In this document: piece after piece, positions 27,978-36,443 of the stretch | Layout: every line of letters starts with the position of its first letter | Position numbering within the stretch: the stretch's first letter is position 1 | Assembly: GCF_000711235.1 (NCBI RefSeq) | Contig: NZ_JOMI01000001.1 | Coordinates: 62,001-126,000, forward strand | Length of the DNA: 64,000 nucleotides | Direction of reading: 5' to 3' | Source: Prevotella sp. 10(H) | GTDB taxonomy: Bacteria; Bacteroidota; Bacteroidia; Bacteroidales; Dysgonomonadaceae | The notes under the pieces: model-generated | Databases searched by the model: none | What the model saw: the letters and a program-made list of their open reading frames with translations, nothing else | Told to the model about the DNA's origin: nothing | Program-made: the position numbers and the translations under genes

Positions 27978-28200
27978 ACTTCCCCCAATATACCAAGGCG
28001 AAAGTTCTTTATCATTTCATTTTAAATCAATTAACGAATTCAAACTTGACCATATTCATTAAGCATATGATATATCATTCATAAAAAAAAGCATCCGGAT
28101 TAAACAGCATTCTCTTTATTTGTGTTAATATAAAGAATCTTTGTTTAGAGAGATAAGGCAAATTTTGAAAAGATACAAACAGACATCTGTCAAAAAAATG

Positions 28201-28208
28201 TATCTTTG
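28201..28208 (+). promoter_or_regulatory. Likely mlaEF promoter -7 box (TATCTTTG)
   Basis: TATCTTTG 38 bases before the mlaE ATG. AAAGATAC at 28169-28176 and GTATCTTT at 28200-28207 form an inverted repeat that includes the box. Confidence 0.55.
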
Positions 28209-28245
28209 TCTGAATTTTTATTATTGCAAAAAGAAATATTAATAT

Positions 28246-28992
28246 ATGTTGACATCCGGATTAGAAAAATTAGGGCGATATACACTTCTTATGCAAAAGG
28301 TTTTTACCAAGCCTCAGAAATGGAATGTGTTTTTTCGTCAGTTTTTTGATGAAATGAGCAAATTGGGAGTAAACTCCATTTGGATTGTGGTAATAATATC
28401 ATTCTTTATCGGAGCGGTTATCGTAGTGCAGATAAAGCTGAATATCGATTCTCCTTTTATGCCGCGTTACACTGTCGGGTATGTATCACGTGAGATTTTG
28501 ATCTTGGAATTTTCGTCCACCATTATGTGCCTTATCCTTGCCGGTAAAGTAGGCTCCAATATAGCATCCGAAATAGGTACAATGCAGGTCACCGAGCAGA
28601 TAGATGCCCTCGAAATAATGGGTGTAAACTCTGCCAACTATATCATATTGCCCAAAATCGTTGCTTTGATGGCTTTCATTCCTGTTTTGGTAGTATTGAG
28701 TATGTTCTTCGGGGTTATCGGTGGATTTGGGGTCTGTATAGTTGGGCAGATAATGCCTGCCGATACATTCCAGTATGGTCTGCAATCGTTCTTTAAAGAG
28801 TTTTATGTCTGGTATGCAATTGTAAAAACTATCGTATTCGCTTTTATTATAGCATCTGTGGCCTCATACTATGGCTATTCGGCTAGGGGAGGTTCTCTGG
28901 ATGTAGGTAAGGCCAGTACCGATTCGGTGGTGATGAGTAGTATACTTGTGCTGATATCAGACTTGTTAATCACTCAATTGATGATGTCATGA
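28246..28992 (+). CDS. mlaE: MlaE-family ABC lipid transporter permease
   Basis: A 248-residue inner-membrane permease of the MlaE (PF02405) family, which moves phospholipids between inner and outer membranes to keep outer-membrane asymmetry. Five hydrophobic segments are visible. The conserved cytoplasmic loop ILAGKVGSNIASEIGTMQVTEQIDALEIMGVN is characteristic, as is YYGYSARGGSLDVGKASTDSVV near the end. The stop overlaps the ATPase start (ATGA), indicating coupled translation. The MCE-domain protein MlaD is not in the window. Confidence 0.92.
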   Translation: MLTSGLEKLGRYTLLMQKVFTKPQKWNVFFRQFFDEMSKLGVNSIWIVVIISFFIGAVIVVQIKLNIDSPFMPRYTVGYVSREILILEFSSTIMCLILAGKVGSNIASEIGTMQVTEQIDALEIMGVNSANYIILPKIVALMAFIPVLVVLSMFFGVIGGFGVCIVGQIMPADTFQYGLQSFFKEFYVWYAIVKTIVFAFIIASVASYYGYSARGGSLDVGKASTDSVVMSSILVLISDLLITQLMMS

Positions 28993-29762
28993 TAGAGGTT
29001 AAGAACTTAGATAAATCGTTCGACGGCAGGGAAGTCCTCAAGGATATAAATATTATATTCGAAGCCGGAAAAACGAACCTGATAATAGGCCGAAGCGGTT
29101 CGGGGAAAACAGTATTGTTGAAAAACCTTGTCGGACTGATGCGCCCTACAAGCGGGCAAATCCTGTATGACGGACGCGACCTGACAAAAATGAAAACAGC
29201 CGAAGTAAAAGCACTGCGCCAGGAAGTCGGCATGATATTCCAAGGGTCGGCATTATTCGATTCTATGACAGTTTTCGAGAATGTAAACTTCCCACTGATG
29301 ATGTTTTCGGACATGACGAAAGCAGAACAGGCTAAACGTACACAATTCTGTCTGGAAAGGGTAAATCTGGGAGATTCGGGACATCTTTACCCGTCCGAAA
29401 TTAGTGGTGGTATGATGAAACGGTCGGCAATTGCACGTGCTATCGCCCTTAATCCTAAATATCTGTTTTGTGACGAACCAAACTCGGGACTCGATCCGCA
29501 AACGTCGCTCGTTATAGATGAACTGATACACGATATTACTAAAGAATACGAAATAACTACTATAATAAATACCCACGACATGAATTCGGTAATGGGTATC
29601 GGTGAGCGTATCAACTTTATAAAAGAAGGCCTGCTGGAGTGGCAGGGAACAAGCGCGGAAGTCATGTCTTCAACTAATAAAGACTTCAATGATTTCGTAT
29701 TTGCCTCCGACCTGTTCAAGAAGGTAAAAGCGGCTGAAAACGAAGGGATAAAACTAACATAA
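28989..29762 (+). CDS. mlaF: MlaF-type ABC transporter ATPase
   Basis: A 257-residue ATPase that powers the MlaE permease. Walker A GRSGSGKTVLL (33-43), Q-loop MIFQGSALFDSMTVFENVNFP, signature ISGGMMKRSAIARAIA (a GGM variant common in the Mla family), Walker B YLFCDEPNSGLD and switch His in INTHDMN. It overlaps mlaE by four bases. Downstream lies an 80-base gap built of phrase repeats, then xth. Confidence 0.92.
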   Translation: MIEVKNLDKSFDGREVLKDINIIFEAGKTNLIIGRSGSGKTVLLKNLVGLMRPTSGQILYDGRDLTKMKTAEVKALRQEVGMIFQGSALFDSMTVFENVNFPLMMFSDMTKAEQAKRTQFCLERVNLGDSGHLYPSEISGGMMKRSAIARAIALNPKYLFCDEPNSGLDPQTSLVIDELIHDITKEYEITTIINTHDMNSVMGIGERINFIKEGLLEWQGTSAEVMSSTNKDFNDFVFASDLFKKVKAAENEGIKLT

Positions 29763-29841
29763 AGTTAATGAGTTAATGTGCCAATATGCCAATGCTTATA
29801 ATTGGCACATCGGCATATTATTTAATTAGCATATTAATATT
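29763..29841 (+). repeat. Phrase-built intergenic repeat with inverted arms before xth
   Basis: The whole mlaF-xth gap consists of near-repeats: GTTAATGAGTTAATG, then TGCCAATATGCCAAT, a short spacer, ATTGGCACATCGGCAT, and TAATTAGCATATTAATATT up to the ATG. TGCCAAT arms pair with ATTGGCA, so a hairpin of about 15 bp with a few mismatches is possible. It resembles the phrase repeats before carB and sufS in style but not in sequence. Confidence 0.6.
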
Positions 29842-30606
29842 ATGAAAATCATATCATATAACGTAAACGGAATACGTGCCGCTGTAAATAAAGGTCTTTA
29901 CGAATGGCTGGAAAGGGAATCTCCCGATATTCTTTGCCTGCAGGAAATAAAGGCTATGGAAGAGCAAATAGACGTATTAACGCTACAATCTCTTGGCTAC
30001 CATTATTATTTTCATTCCGCTGAGAAAAAGGGATATAGTGGCGTAGGTATTGTCACTAAACGCAAACCAGATTTTGTGAAACCGGGGATGGATATGCCTG
30101 TGTACGATAGAGAGGGTAGGGTGCTTCGTGCCGATTATGGTGATATGACGGTTATTTGTGTATATATACCGTCCGGTACTATGGGCGATATACGTCAGGA
30201 TATAAAAATGAAATTCCTCGCAGATTTTACACATTTTATCAACGAATTGCGAAAAGAACGCCCACAGATACTTATTTGCGGCGACTATAATATATGTCAT
30301 AAACCGATTGATATTAATCATCCGGAACGTCATACCAAAGATTCGGGGTTTTTGCCCGAAGAACGCCAATGGTTCGACGAATATATCGCTACCGGACTGA
30401 TAGATACGTTCCGCGAGTACGACCAAAGTGCCGAAAAATATAGTTGGTGGAGCTACCGGGCAGGTGCACGGCCGAAAAATCTCGGGTGGCGCATCGATTA
30501 TCACATCATTTCGGAAGAAGCCAAACCAAGATTAAATGGTGCAGCAATATTAAGTGATGTAAATCATTCGGATCATTGTCCGATAGTGGTAGAGATGGAT
30601 TTTTGA
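29842..30606 (+). CDS. xth: Exodeoxyribonuclease III (AP endonuclease)
   Basis: A 254-residue Mg-dependent exonuclease III/AP endonuclease for base-excision repair. Conserved motifs: [11 protein letters not shown] (metal-site Asn), CLQEIKA (metal-site Glu), [22 protein letters not shown] (catalytic Asp/Asn), [22 protein letters not shown] and the C-terminal [12 protein letters not shown] with the catalytic Asp-His. Length is typical. A strong terminator follows. Co-transcription with mlaEF is possible because the 79-base gap has no clear terminator. Confidence 0.95.
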   Translation: MKIISYNVNGIRAAVNKGLYEWLERESPDILCLQEIKAMEEQIDVLTLQSLGYHYYFHSAEKKGYSGVGIVTKRKPDFVKPGMDMPVYDREGRVLRADYGDMTVICVYIPSGTMGDIRQDIKMKFLADFTHFINELRKERPQILICGDYNICHKPIDINHPERHTKDSGFLPEERQWFDEYIATGLIDTFREYDQSAEKYSWWSYRAGARPKNLGWRIDYHIISEEAKPRLNGAAILSDVNHSDHCPIVVEMDF

Positions 30607-30631
30607 ATAAGTATTATTAATATTATATCCG

Positions 30632-30665
30632 AAAAGGCTTTTATTTATTATAAAAGCCTTTTTTA
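30632..30665 (+). terminator. Terminator after xth
   Basis: AAAAGGCTTTTAT pairs with ATAAAAGCCTTTT, then more T; 26 bases past the stop. Confidence 0.82.
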
Positions 30666-30739
30666 ATGTTATAATTTAAGGATCACTTCGTTATACTTTT
30701 ATATATCTGATTTTTTAGTTGTTAATCTGAAAAAACATA

Positions 30740-30747
30740 TATCTTTG
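30740..30747 (+). promoter_or_regulatory. Likely promoter -7 box (TATCTTTG) for the TlpA-like gene
   Basis: TATCTTTG 31 bases before the ATG at 30779. Confidence 0.55.
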
Positions 30748-30778
30748 GAATCTAAACCTTTGACTAAAATATAATCCT

Positions 30779-31888
30779 ATGAAAAAACTATTTTTATTTT
30801 TAATGCTCACAGCTGTTTTATTTTCGTGTAATAAGAAGCCTGCAGAATATTTTATAAATGGAAAAATAAACAATCCGGAACTGAACGGTAAATTTGCTTA
30901 TCTTCAGGAGTATGGTCATTACACATTAACCGATAAAAAAATAACTGACAGTGTGCTTATCGAGAACAATGCATTTTCCTTTACAGGCAGGAAAGATACA
31001 GCCGCATTGTATACTATATCATTTGATTACCAAATCACTTCGAATTATGCGACTTTTATACTTGATAATTCGGTGATAGATATAACTTTTGGTGGAGACA
31101 GTACAATAATAAAAGGAAATGCAGAAAGTGATATTATACAGGAATATAGAAAATGGTCTACTATAGAAAATAGGAAGATGAGAGAACTATGGGGCAAAAT
31201 AAATAATGCGGAGAATGATGAACAAAAACAAAAAATGACTGCAGAAAATGACTCTATTTTCGAATTATTTATGGATAAATCGAAAGAACTTATCCGAAAT
31301 AATTCAAACAATCTGGCTGGGGCGTTCGTTTACCTTGATATATTTTATGCTTTTTCCGAAGATGATAAGATAGACCTGTTTGATAATGCAGGGCCTGTAT
31401 TCAAATCGGTTATAGGTATGAATAATATAGAAAAACGCCTCACAGCACTGAAGAAGATAAGAATCGGCAATAAGTTTATTGATTTTGAAATGGCTGATGC
31501 TAAAGGTAAAATACACAAATTATCTGATTATGCAGGCACTGGCAAAGTAGTGCTGGTAGACTTTTGGGCAAGCTGGTGTAAACCATGTATTGTTGAAATA
31601 CCGAATGTAAAAGCGCTTTATAAAAAATATAAGGGTAAGGGGTTTGAAATAGTGGGTATCTCTCTGGATAATAATGAAAAAGACTGGATAACAGCCATGG
31701 ACAAACATATGCTGGAATGGCCTAATTTATCCGATCTCAAAGGATGGGAGAGTGAAGCTGCAAAAATATACAGTATAGACATGATTCCGCAGACTTTATT
31801 AATTGGCAAAGACGGGGCTATTGCCGCCAAAAATATGGAAAGCAAAGAATTGGAAAAGAAAGTTGAAGAACTCCTGCAGAATAATTAA
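30779..31888 (+). CDS. TlpA-like thiol-disulfide lipoprotein with DUF4369 N-domain
   Basis: A 369-residue lipoprotein (lipobox VLFSC, Cys near residue 18). Residues 25-130 fit the DUF4369 beta-domain found before many Bacteroidetes thioredoxins (FINGKINNPELNGKFAYLQEY, IENNAFSFTG). A helical linker follows, then a TlpA/ResA-type thioredoxin domain from about 235, with the redox motif WASWCKPC (Cys267 and Cys270) and the cis-Pro loop IDMIPQTLLIGKDG. The likely role is reduction of envelope disulfides, for example in cytochrome maturation or oxidative defence. The next gene starts 74 bases downstream and may share the transcript. Confidence 0.88.
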   Translation: MKKLFLFLMLTAVLFSCNKKPAEYFINGKINNPELNGKFAYLQEYGHYTLTDKKITDSVLIENNAFSFTGRKDTAALYTISFDYQITSNYATFILDNSVIDITFGGDSTIIKGNAESDIIQEYRKWSTIENRKMRELWGKINNAENDEQKQKMTAENDSIFELFMDKSKELIRNNSNNLAGAFVYLDIFYAFSEDDKIDLFDNAGPVFKSVIGMNNIEKRLTALKKIRIGNKFIDFEMADAKGKIHKLSDYAGTGKVVLVDFWASWCKPCIVEIPNVKALYKKYKGKGFEIVGISLDNNEKDWITAMDKHMLEWPNLSDLKGWESEAAKIYSIDMIPQTLLIGKDGAIAAKNMESKELEKKVEELLQNN

Positions 31889-31962
31889 AAATTTAAAATG
31901 CTATAAATGTAACAATTTTAGGAGTTGCTTCGTCATAACATAATCCACCAAAAAATTAAATT

Positions 31963-32817
31963 ATGAAAAAGCACTTCATCTTTTTATTATTAATTATCTT
32001 TTCAATAGCAGTAAAAGGACAGACAAATTCTCAGGAATCGATACGCGAAAAAGGAGATTATACCTATATTTTACAAAAATCGGGAAAATATACAAAGGAG
32101 CCGCCTGTATTCTCTTATCAGGAATCTACGGAACCCGAATTAGTAAAAATTAAAGAATATTTCAATCTGGATTCTATTGCAGGAAACGGCGATGAAATAT
32201 CTAAAATAAAGAATCTGTTAACATGGTCGCACAACCTTATCAGGCACGATGGTAATAATATGCCTGATGTTAAAGAACGAACAGCGATAGCATTTTACGA
32301 ATATGCAAAGGAGAACGACAAAGGTATAAATTGTCGGGCTTTGGCTATATTTCTTAACGAGTGCTACTTAGCGATGGGATTTAAATCCAATTTTATCACT
32401 TGTATACCAAAGAAAGAAGATGATCCGGATTGTCACGTCATTAATTCGGTTTATTCCACAACATTGAAAAAGTGGTTATGGATAGACCCTACATTCAATG
32501 CATGGGTAAAAGACGAAAATGGTAATATGTTAAGTATTAAAGAAGTAAGAAATCGCATAATTAAAGAACAACCACTTTTTATTAATGAAGAAGCAAACTG
32601 GAATAATGAAACAAAACAGACTAAGGAGAAGTATATCGATAGCTATATGGCTAAAAATCTCTATTGGTTCAAATGTCCGGTAAAGAGCAAAGTAAATGCA
32701 GATATGACCCGTGAATATAATTGTACGGCTGCTCTTGTTCCACTAAATCATTATATGAAAGCAATCGATAGTCTTACATACTACAGTCATGATGAAGATT
32801 ACTTTTGGGGGAACTGA
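31963..32817 (+). CDS. Secreted transglutaminase-like protein
   Basis: A 284-residue protein with signal peptide (HFIFLLLIIFSIAVKGQ). A transglutaminase-like papain-fold core spans about 80-180, with a plausible catalytic triad: Cys124 in GINCRALAIFLNECYLAMGF, His158 in DCHVINSVY and Asp175 in LWIDPTFNAW. Such exported domains in Bacteroidetes may act as proteases or peptide amidases on cell-wall or host peptides; the substrate is unknown. It ends with a GC-rich terminator and lies upstream of the suf genes, where sufB would commonly be expected. Confidence 0.82.
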   Translation: MKKHFIFLLLIIFSIAVKGQTNSQESIREKGDYTYILQKSGKYTKEPPVFSYQESTEPELVKIKEYFNLDSIAGNGDEISKIKNLLTWSHNLIRHDGNNMPDVKERTAIAFYEYAKENDKGINCRALAIFLNECYLAMGFKSNFITCIPKKEDDPDCHVINSVYSTTLKKWLWIDPTFNAWVKDENGNMLSIKEVRNRIIKEQPLFINEEANWNNETKQTKEKYIDSYMAKNLYWFKCPVKSKVNADMTREYNCTAALVPLNHYMKAIDSLTYYSHDEDYFWGN

Positions 32818-32852
32818 TAACCGTAATTGAGATATAGATTTAATAAATAACT

Positions 32853-32880
32853 AATAGCCTGCCGGAAGCGGGCTATTTTA
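32853..32880 (+). terminator. Terminator before the suf operon
   Basis: AATAGCC pairs with GGCTATT with a partly paired inner stem (TGCC/GCGG region), then TTTATTTTTT. Confidence 0.7.
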
Positions 32881-32892
32881 TTTTTTATTTAT

Positions 32893-32900
32893 TAATTTTG
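32893..32900 (+). promoter_or_regulatory. Likely suf promoter -7 box (TAATTTTG)
   Basis: TAATTTTG followed by TGTCCGAA. The stretch TTTGTGTCCGAA also follows the -7 box of pyrKD at 58088. Confidence 0.55.
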
Positions 32901-32907
32901 TGTCCGA

Positions 32908-32969
32908 AAGCCGAAAAGGCTTGAACATATAAGGATTCTTAGTGTTAAAAACGATAGTACCCACTAAGA
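32908..32969 (+). promoter_or_regulatory. Two hairpins in the suf leader
   Basis: AAGCC/GGCTT (32908-32922) and TCTTAGTG/CACTAAGA (32937-32944 with 32962-32969) lie between promoter and sufC start. No T run follows, so this is not a simple terminator; a regulatory leader or operator is possible. Confidence 0.4.
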
Positions 32970-32997
32970 CTATTTATTTAAACAACATAAAAATATA

Positions 32998-33759
32998 ATG
33001 GCAAACTTATTAAACATAAAAGACTTGCACGCCAGCGTTGAAGGCAAGGAAATTCTTAAAGGATTGAGTCTGGAAGTCAACGAAGGGGAAATCCATGCTA
33101 TTATGGGGCCTAACGGCGCCGGAAAGAGCACCCTTGCATCGGTACTTGTCGGTAATCCAAACTTTGAAGTAACAGAAGGTGAAATAGATTTCAGAGGTCA
33201 TGATCTGTTGGATATGGATCCGGAAGAGAGGGCTCGCGAGGGCTTATTCCTTAGTTTCCAGTATCCTGTAGAAATCCCGGGCGTGAGCATGACTAATTTT
33301 ATGCGCGCTTCACTCAACGAAATACGTAAGCACAGGGGGGAAGACCCTATTCCGGCATCGGAATTCCTAAAAATGATAAAGGAAAAAAGGGAACTGGTAG
33401 AACTGGATAAAGACCTTGCAGGACGTTCTGTAAATGAAGGCTTTTCGGGCGGTGAAAAAAAACGTAACGAAATATTCCAGATGGCTATGCTCGAACCGAA
33501 ACTTGCAATATTGGACGAAACAGATTCTGGTCTCGATATCGACGCACTGCGTATCGTTGCGGCAGGTGTAAACAAACTGAGACGTAAAGACAATGCAACA
33601 GTAGTGATCACACATTATCAACGCCTGCTCGATTATATCAAACCGGATTTTGTACATGTATTGTATAAAGGCCGTATCGTAAAAAGCGCAGGGCCGGAAC
33701 TGGCTTTGGAACTGGAAGAAAAAGGTTACGATTGGATTATTAAAGAATTTCAGGAATGA
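32998..33759 (+). CDS. sufC: Fe-S cluster assembly ATPase SufC
   Basis: A 253-residue ABC-type ATPase of the SufBC2D scaffold that builds Fe-S clusters. Walker A MGPNGAGKSTLASVLVG (36-52), Q-loop LSFQYPVEIPGVS, signature NEGFSGGEKKRNEIFQ, Walker B LAILDETDSGLDIDAL (the SufC-typical DETDSGLD) and switch His in VITHYQRLLDYI. First gene of sufC-sufD-sufS; sufB is not adjacent and not in the window. It overlaps sufD by 4 bases (ATGA). Confidence 0.97.
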   Translation: MANLLNIKDLHASVEGKEILKGLSLEVNEGEIHAIMGPNGAGKSTLASVLVGNPNFEVTEGEIDFRGHDLLDMDPEERAREGLFLSFQYPVEIPGVSMTNFMRASLNEIRKHRGEDPIPASEFLKMIKEKRELVELDKDLAGRSVNEGFSGGEKKRNEIFQMAMLEPKLAILDETDSGLDIDALRIVAAGVNKLRRKDNATVVITHYQRLLDYIKPDFVHVLYKGRIVKSAGPELALELEEKGYDWIIKEFQE

Positions 33760-35096
33760 TAGAAAATCAATATATCGATATATTTAACCAGTACAGAGAT
33801 AAGATTGATTCTAAATCTGCACCGGGATTAAATAATCTTCGCGATAAAGCATTCGAAGCTTTCCGGAAACAAGGTTTTCCGACTAAAAAGCTGGAAGATT
33901 ACTTGTATATAGATGTCTCTGCAGAATTTTTACCGGACTACGGACTGAATCTTAACCGCGTACCTTTTAACGGAAATCCGTATGTAGCATTCAGATGTGA
34001 AATCCCGAATATGACTACAAATCTGTACTTTGTACTCAACGATTTGTTTCATGAAGAGCATAAACCCAGAGTAGAATATCCGAAAGGTGTATTTGTGGGT
34101 AGTATGCAGCAATTTGCTAAAGAAAAGCCCGAGGTTTTCTCTAAATATTACGGACAAATAGCCGATGTAAATAACAACGGTATTATAGCATTCAATACGA
34201 TGTTTGCTCAGGATGGTTTTGTCATTTATGTGCCGAAAGGTGTTATTATAGAGCAACCTATCCAGTTGATAAACATACTGAAAAGTGAATTCAACTATCT
34301 GGTGAACCGCCGTATCCTTATCATTGCAGAAGACGATACACAGGTAAAGCTATTAGTTTGCGACCATACGGTAGACGAATCGCAATTTCTGTCTACTCAG
34401 GTAACAGAAATATATGCAGGACGTAACGCTATTGTAGACTATTACAATCTGGAAGAGAATTCGGATAAGGTAACAAGCCTTACAAATACTTTCGTTCATC
34501 AGGAAGAATCATCGAATGTGCTTGTAAATAATTTGACGCTGAATACAGGGGTGAGCCGCAATAATTATAATGTGAAGTTAAACGGAGAGCATGCCGAGGC
34601 CTATGTGTGCGGAATGGTGATTGCCGACCGTCAGCAGTATGTCGATAATTTTGCATTCCTCGACCATGCGAAGCCGCATTGTACAAGTACGCAATTGTTT
34701 AAATACGTGTTGGATGATGAAGCAAAAGGTTCTTTCTGCGGACGTATTCTGGTTGAAAAAGATGCGCAAAAGACAATGGCTTATCAGTCTAATAACAATC
34801 TTTGTATTTCACCGAATGCGCATATGTATGCCAAGCCACAACTCGAGATATATGCCGATGATGTAAAATGTTCGCATGGGCTTACTACCGGACAATTGGA
34901 TGAAGAAGCATTGTTTTATTTGCGTTCGCGCGGTATAGGCTATGATGCTGCTAAACTGATGCTGATGCAGGCATTTACAGCCGGCGTGTTGGAGCATGTA
35001 CGTATCCCGCGCCTGAGAGATAGACTGCAGGATCTCGTAGAGAAGCGTTTCAAAGGAGAAAGTGCGCGCTGCGGGAATTGCGCAGTATGTAAATAA
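33756..35096 (+). CDS. sufD: Fe-S cluster assembly protein SufD
   Basis: A 446-residue beta-helix protein of the SufB/SufD family and scaffold partner of SufB and SufC. The N-terminal helical part (DKAFEAFRKQGFPTKKLEDYLYIDVS) and the core DGFVIYVPKGVIIEQPIQLINIL, NNYNVKLNGEHAEAYVCGMVIADRQQYVDN and CSHGLTTGQLDEEALFYLRSRGI are family-typical. The C-terminus ends in a Cys-rich tail, SARCGNCAVCK. Its start overlaps sufC; 65 bases separate it from sufS. Confidence 0.95.
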   Translation: MIENQYIDIFNQYRDKIDSKSAPGLNNLRDKAFEAFRKQGFPTKKLEDYLYIDVSAEFLPDYGLNLNRVPFNGNPYVAFRCEIPNMTTNLYFVLNDLFHEEHKPRVEYPKGVFVGSMQQFAKEKPEVFSKYYGQIADVNNNGIIAFNTMFAQDGFVIYVPKGVIIEQPIQLINILKSEFNYLVNRRILIIAEDDTQVKLLVCDHTVDESQFLSTQVTEIYAGRNAIVDYYNLEENSDKVTSLTNTFVHQEESSNVLVNNLTLNTGVSRNNYNVKLNGEHAEAYVCGMVIADRQQYVDNFAFLDHAKPHCTSTQLFKYVLDDEAKGSFCGRILVEKDAQKTMAYQSNNNLCISPNAHMYAKPQLEIYADDVKCSHGLTTGQLDEEALFYLRSRGIGYDAAKLMLMQAFTAGVLEHVRIPRLRDRLQDLVEKRFKGESARCGNCAVCK

Positions 35097-35127
35097 ACAG
35101 TTCAAGTTACCAGAGAGGGAAAATTGT

Positions 35128-35159
35128 ACTCGTAACTTGTAACTCGTAACTCGTAACTA
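35128..35159 (+). repeat. Tandem phrase repeat immediately upstream of sufS
   Basis: ACTCG, then TAACTTGTAACTCGTAACT, then CGTAACTA, two bases before the sufS start codon. The 31 bases beginning TAACTTG and running to the start region match the sequence in front of carB at 30 positions, in the same orientation. Confidence 0.8.
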
Positions 35160-35161
35160 AA

Positions 35162-36376
35162 ATGAATATTGAAAAAATAAGAGCCGATTTTCCTATATTA
35201 TCTACTACCGTTTACGGCAAGCCGCTTGTCTATTTCGACAATGCAGCCACTACCCAGAAGCCTAGATGTGTAGTCGATGAAATAGAAAAAATATATTACA
35301 CCACGAACGCTAATGTGCATCGTGGTGTACATCATTTAAGCCAGTTGGCTACCGATAGGGCCGAAGATGCGCGTGTAGTTGTGCAGCAATTTATCAATGC
35401 CAAATATAGCCGGGAAATAATTTTTACAAAAGGTACGACCGAGTCGATAAACCTTGTGACGCATAGCTTTTGCCGGCAATTTTGTAATCAAGGTGATGAG
35501 ATAATCATCTCGGCTATGGAACATCATGCAAATATTGTTTCATGGCAATTGCAGGAAGATATACGGGGTATAAAACTCAAAGTAATACCTATTAATGAAA
35601 AAGGCGAACTGAAAATAGATGAGTTCAAAAAACTTTTTTCCTCTAAAACAAAACTTGTATCCATAATGCATATTTCTAATGTATTAGGTACGATAAACCC
35701 GATTGAAGAAATAATAGAAATTGCCCACAGCCATGATATCCCTGTCCTTATAGATGCCGCGCAATCTGTACAACATATGGAAATTGATGTGCAGAAGCTG
35801 GACTGTGATTTCCTTGTTTTCTCTGCACATAAATTATACGGGCCGAATGGAGTAGGGGTGCTATACGGAAAAGAGAAATGGTTGAACCAGATGCCCCCTT
35901 ATCAGGGAGGTGGAGAAATGATAGGTCAGGTATCGTTTAAAAAGACGACATTCAATGAGTTACCATTCAAATTCGAGGCGGGAACACCTAGCTATCCCGA
36001 CATAATAGCGACAGCTACAGCAATAAATTACATAAAAAATATCGGACTAGACTCAATAAAAGCATACGAAGATGAGTTATTACAATATTGTACCGATGAA
36101 TTGATAAAAATCGAAGGAATCCGTATATTTGGTACTTCGGATAAGAAATGTAGTGTAATTTCATTTCTTATAGGTGATATTCATCATTACGATATGGGAA
36201 TGCTTCTCGACAAGATGGGGATAGCCGTCCGCACAGGTCACCACTGTGCCCAGCCGCTTATGGAAGAGCTTGGTATAGAGGGAACTATAAGGGTTTCGAT
36301 AGCATTCTACAATACAAAAGAGGAGATTGACAAGCTGATCGAAGGCGTAAAAAAAGTGGTTGCCATGTTTGGATAG
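35162..36376 (+). CDS. sufS: Cysteine desulfurase SufS
   Basis: A 404-residue PLP enzyme (class V, group II NifS-like) that takes sulfur from cysteine for Fe-S assembly. Motifs: YFDNAATTQKP; VHRGVHHLSQLAT; FTKGTTESINLV; SAHKLYGPNGVGVLYG with the PLP-binding Lys near residue 226; and RTGHHCAQPLMEELGI with the catalytic Cys near 361. Length and motif order match SufS. The 5' gap carries the phrase repeat shared with carB. No sufE or sufU is nearby. Confidence 0.97.
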   Translation: MNIEKIRADFPILSTTVYGKPLVYFDNAATTQKPRCVVDEIEKIYYTTNANVHRGVHHLSQLATDRAEDARVVVQQFINAKYSREIIFTKGTTESINLVTHSFCRQFCNQGDEIIISAMEHHANIVSWQLQEDIRGIKLKVIPINEKGELKIDEFKKLFSSKTKLVSIMHISNVLGTINPIEEIIEIAHSHDIPVLIDAAQSVQHMEIDVQKLDCDFLVFSAHKLYGPNGVGVLYGKEKWLNQMPPYQGGGEMIGQVSFKKTTFNELPFKFEAGTPSYPDIIATATAINYIKNIGLDSIKAYEDELLQYCTDELIKIEGIRIFGTSDKKCSVISFLIGDIHHYDMGMLLDKMGIAVRTGHHCAQPLMEELGIEGTIRVSIAFYNTKEEIDKLIEGVKKVVAMFG

Positions 36377-36443
36377 GCCGAGCTTCAAATCTCAAAAAAA
36401 ATATAATTGTAAAAGTTTATTTTCAAATTATAAAAGCTTTGTG

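Noticed and set aside
29763-29841. Phrase repeats as a CRISPR array
   Set aside because: No constant repeat of 25-40 bases with unique spacers and no cas genes in the window.
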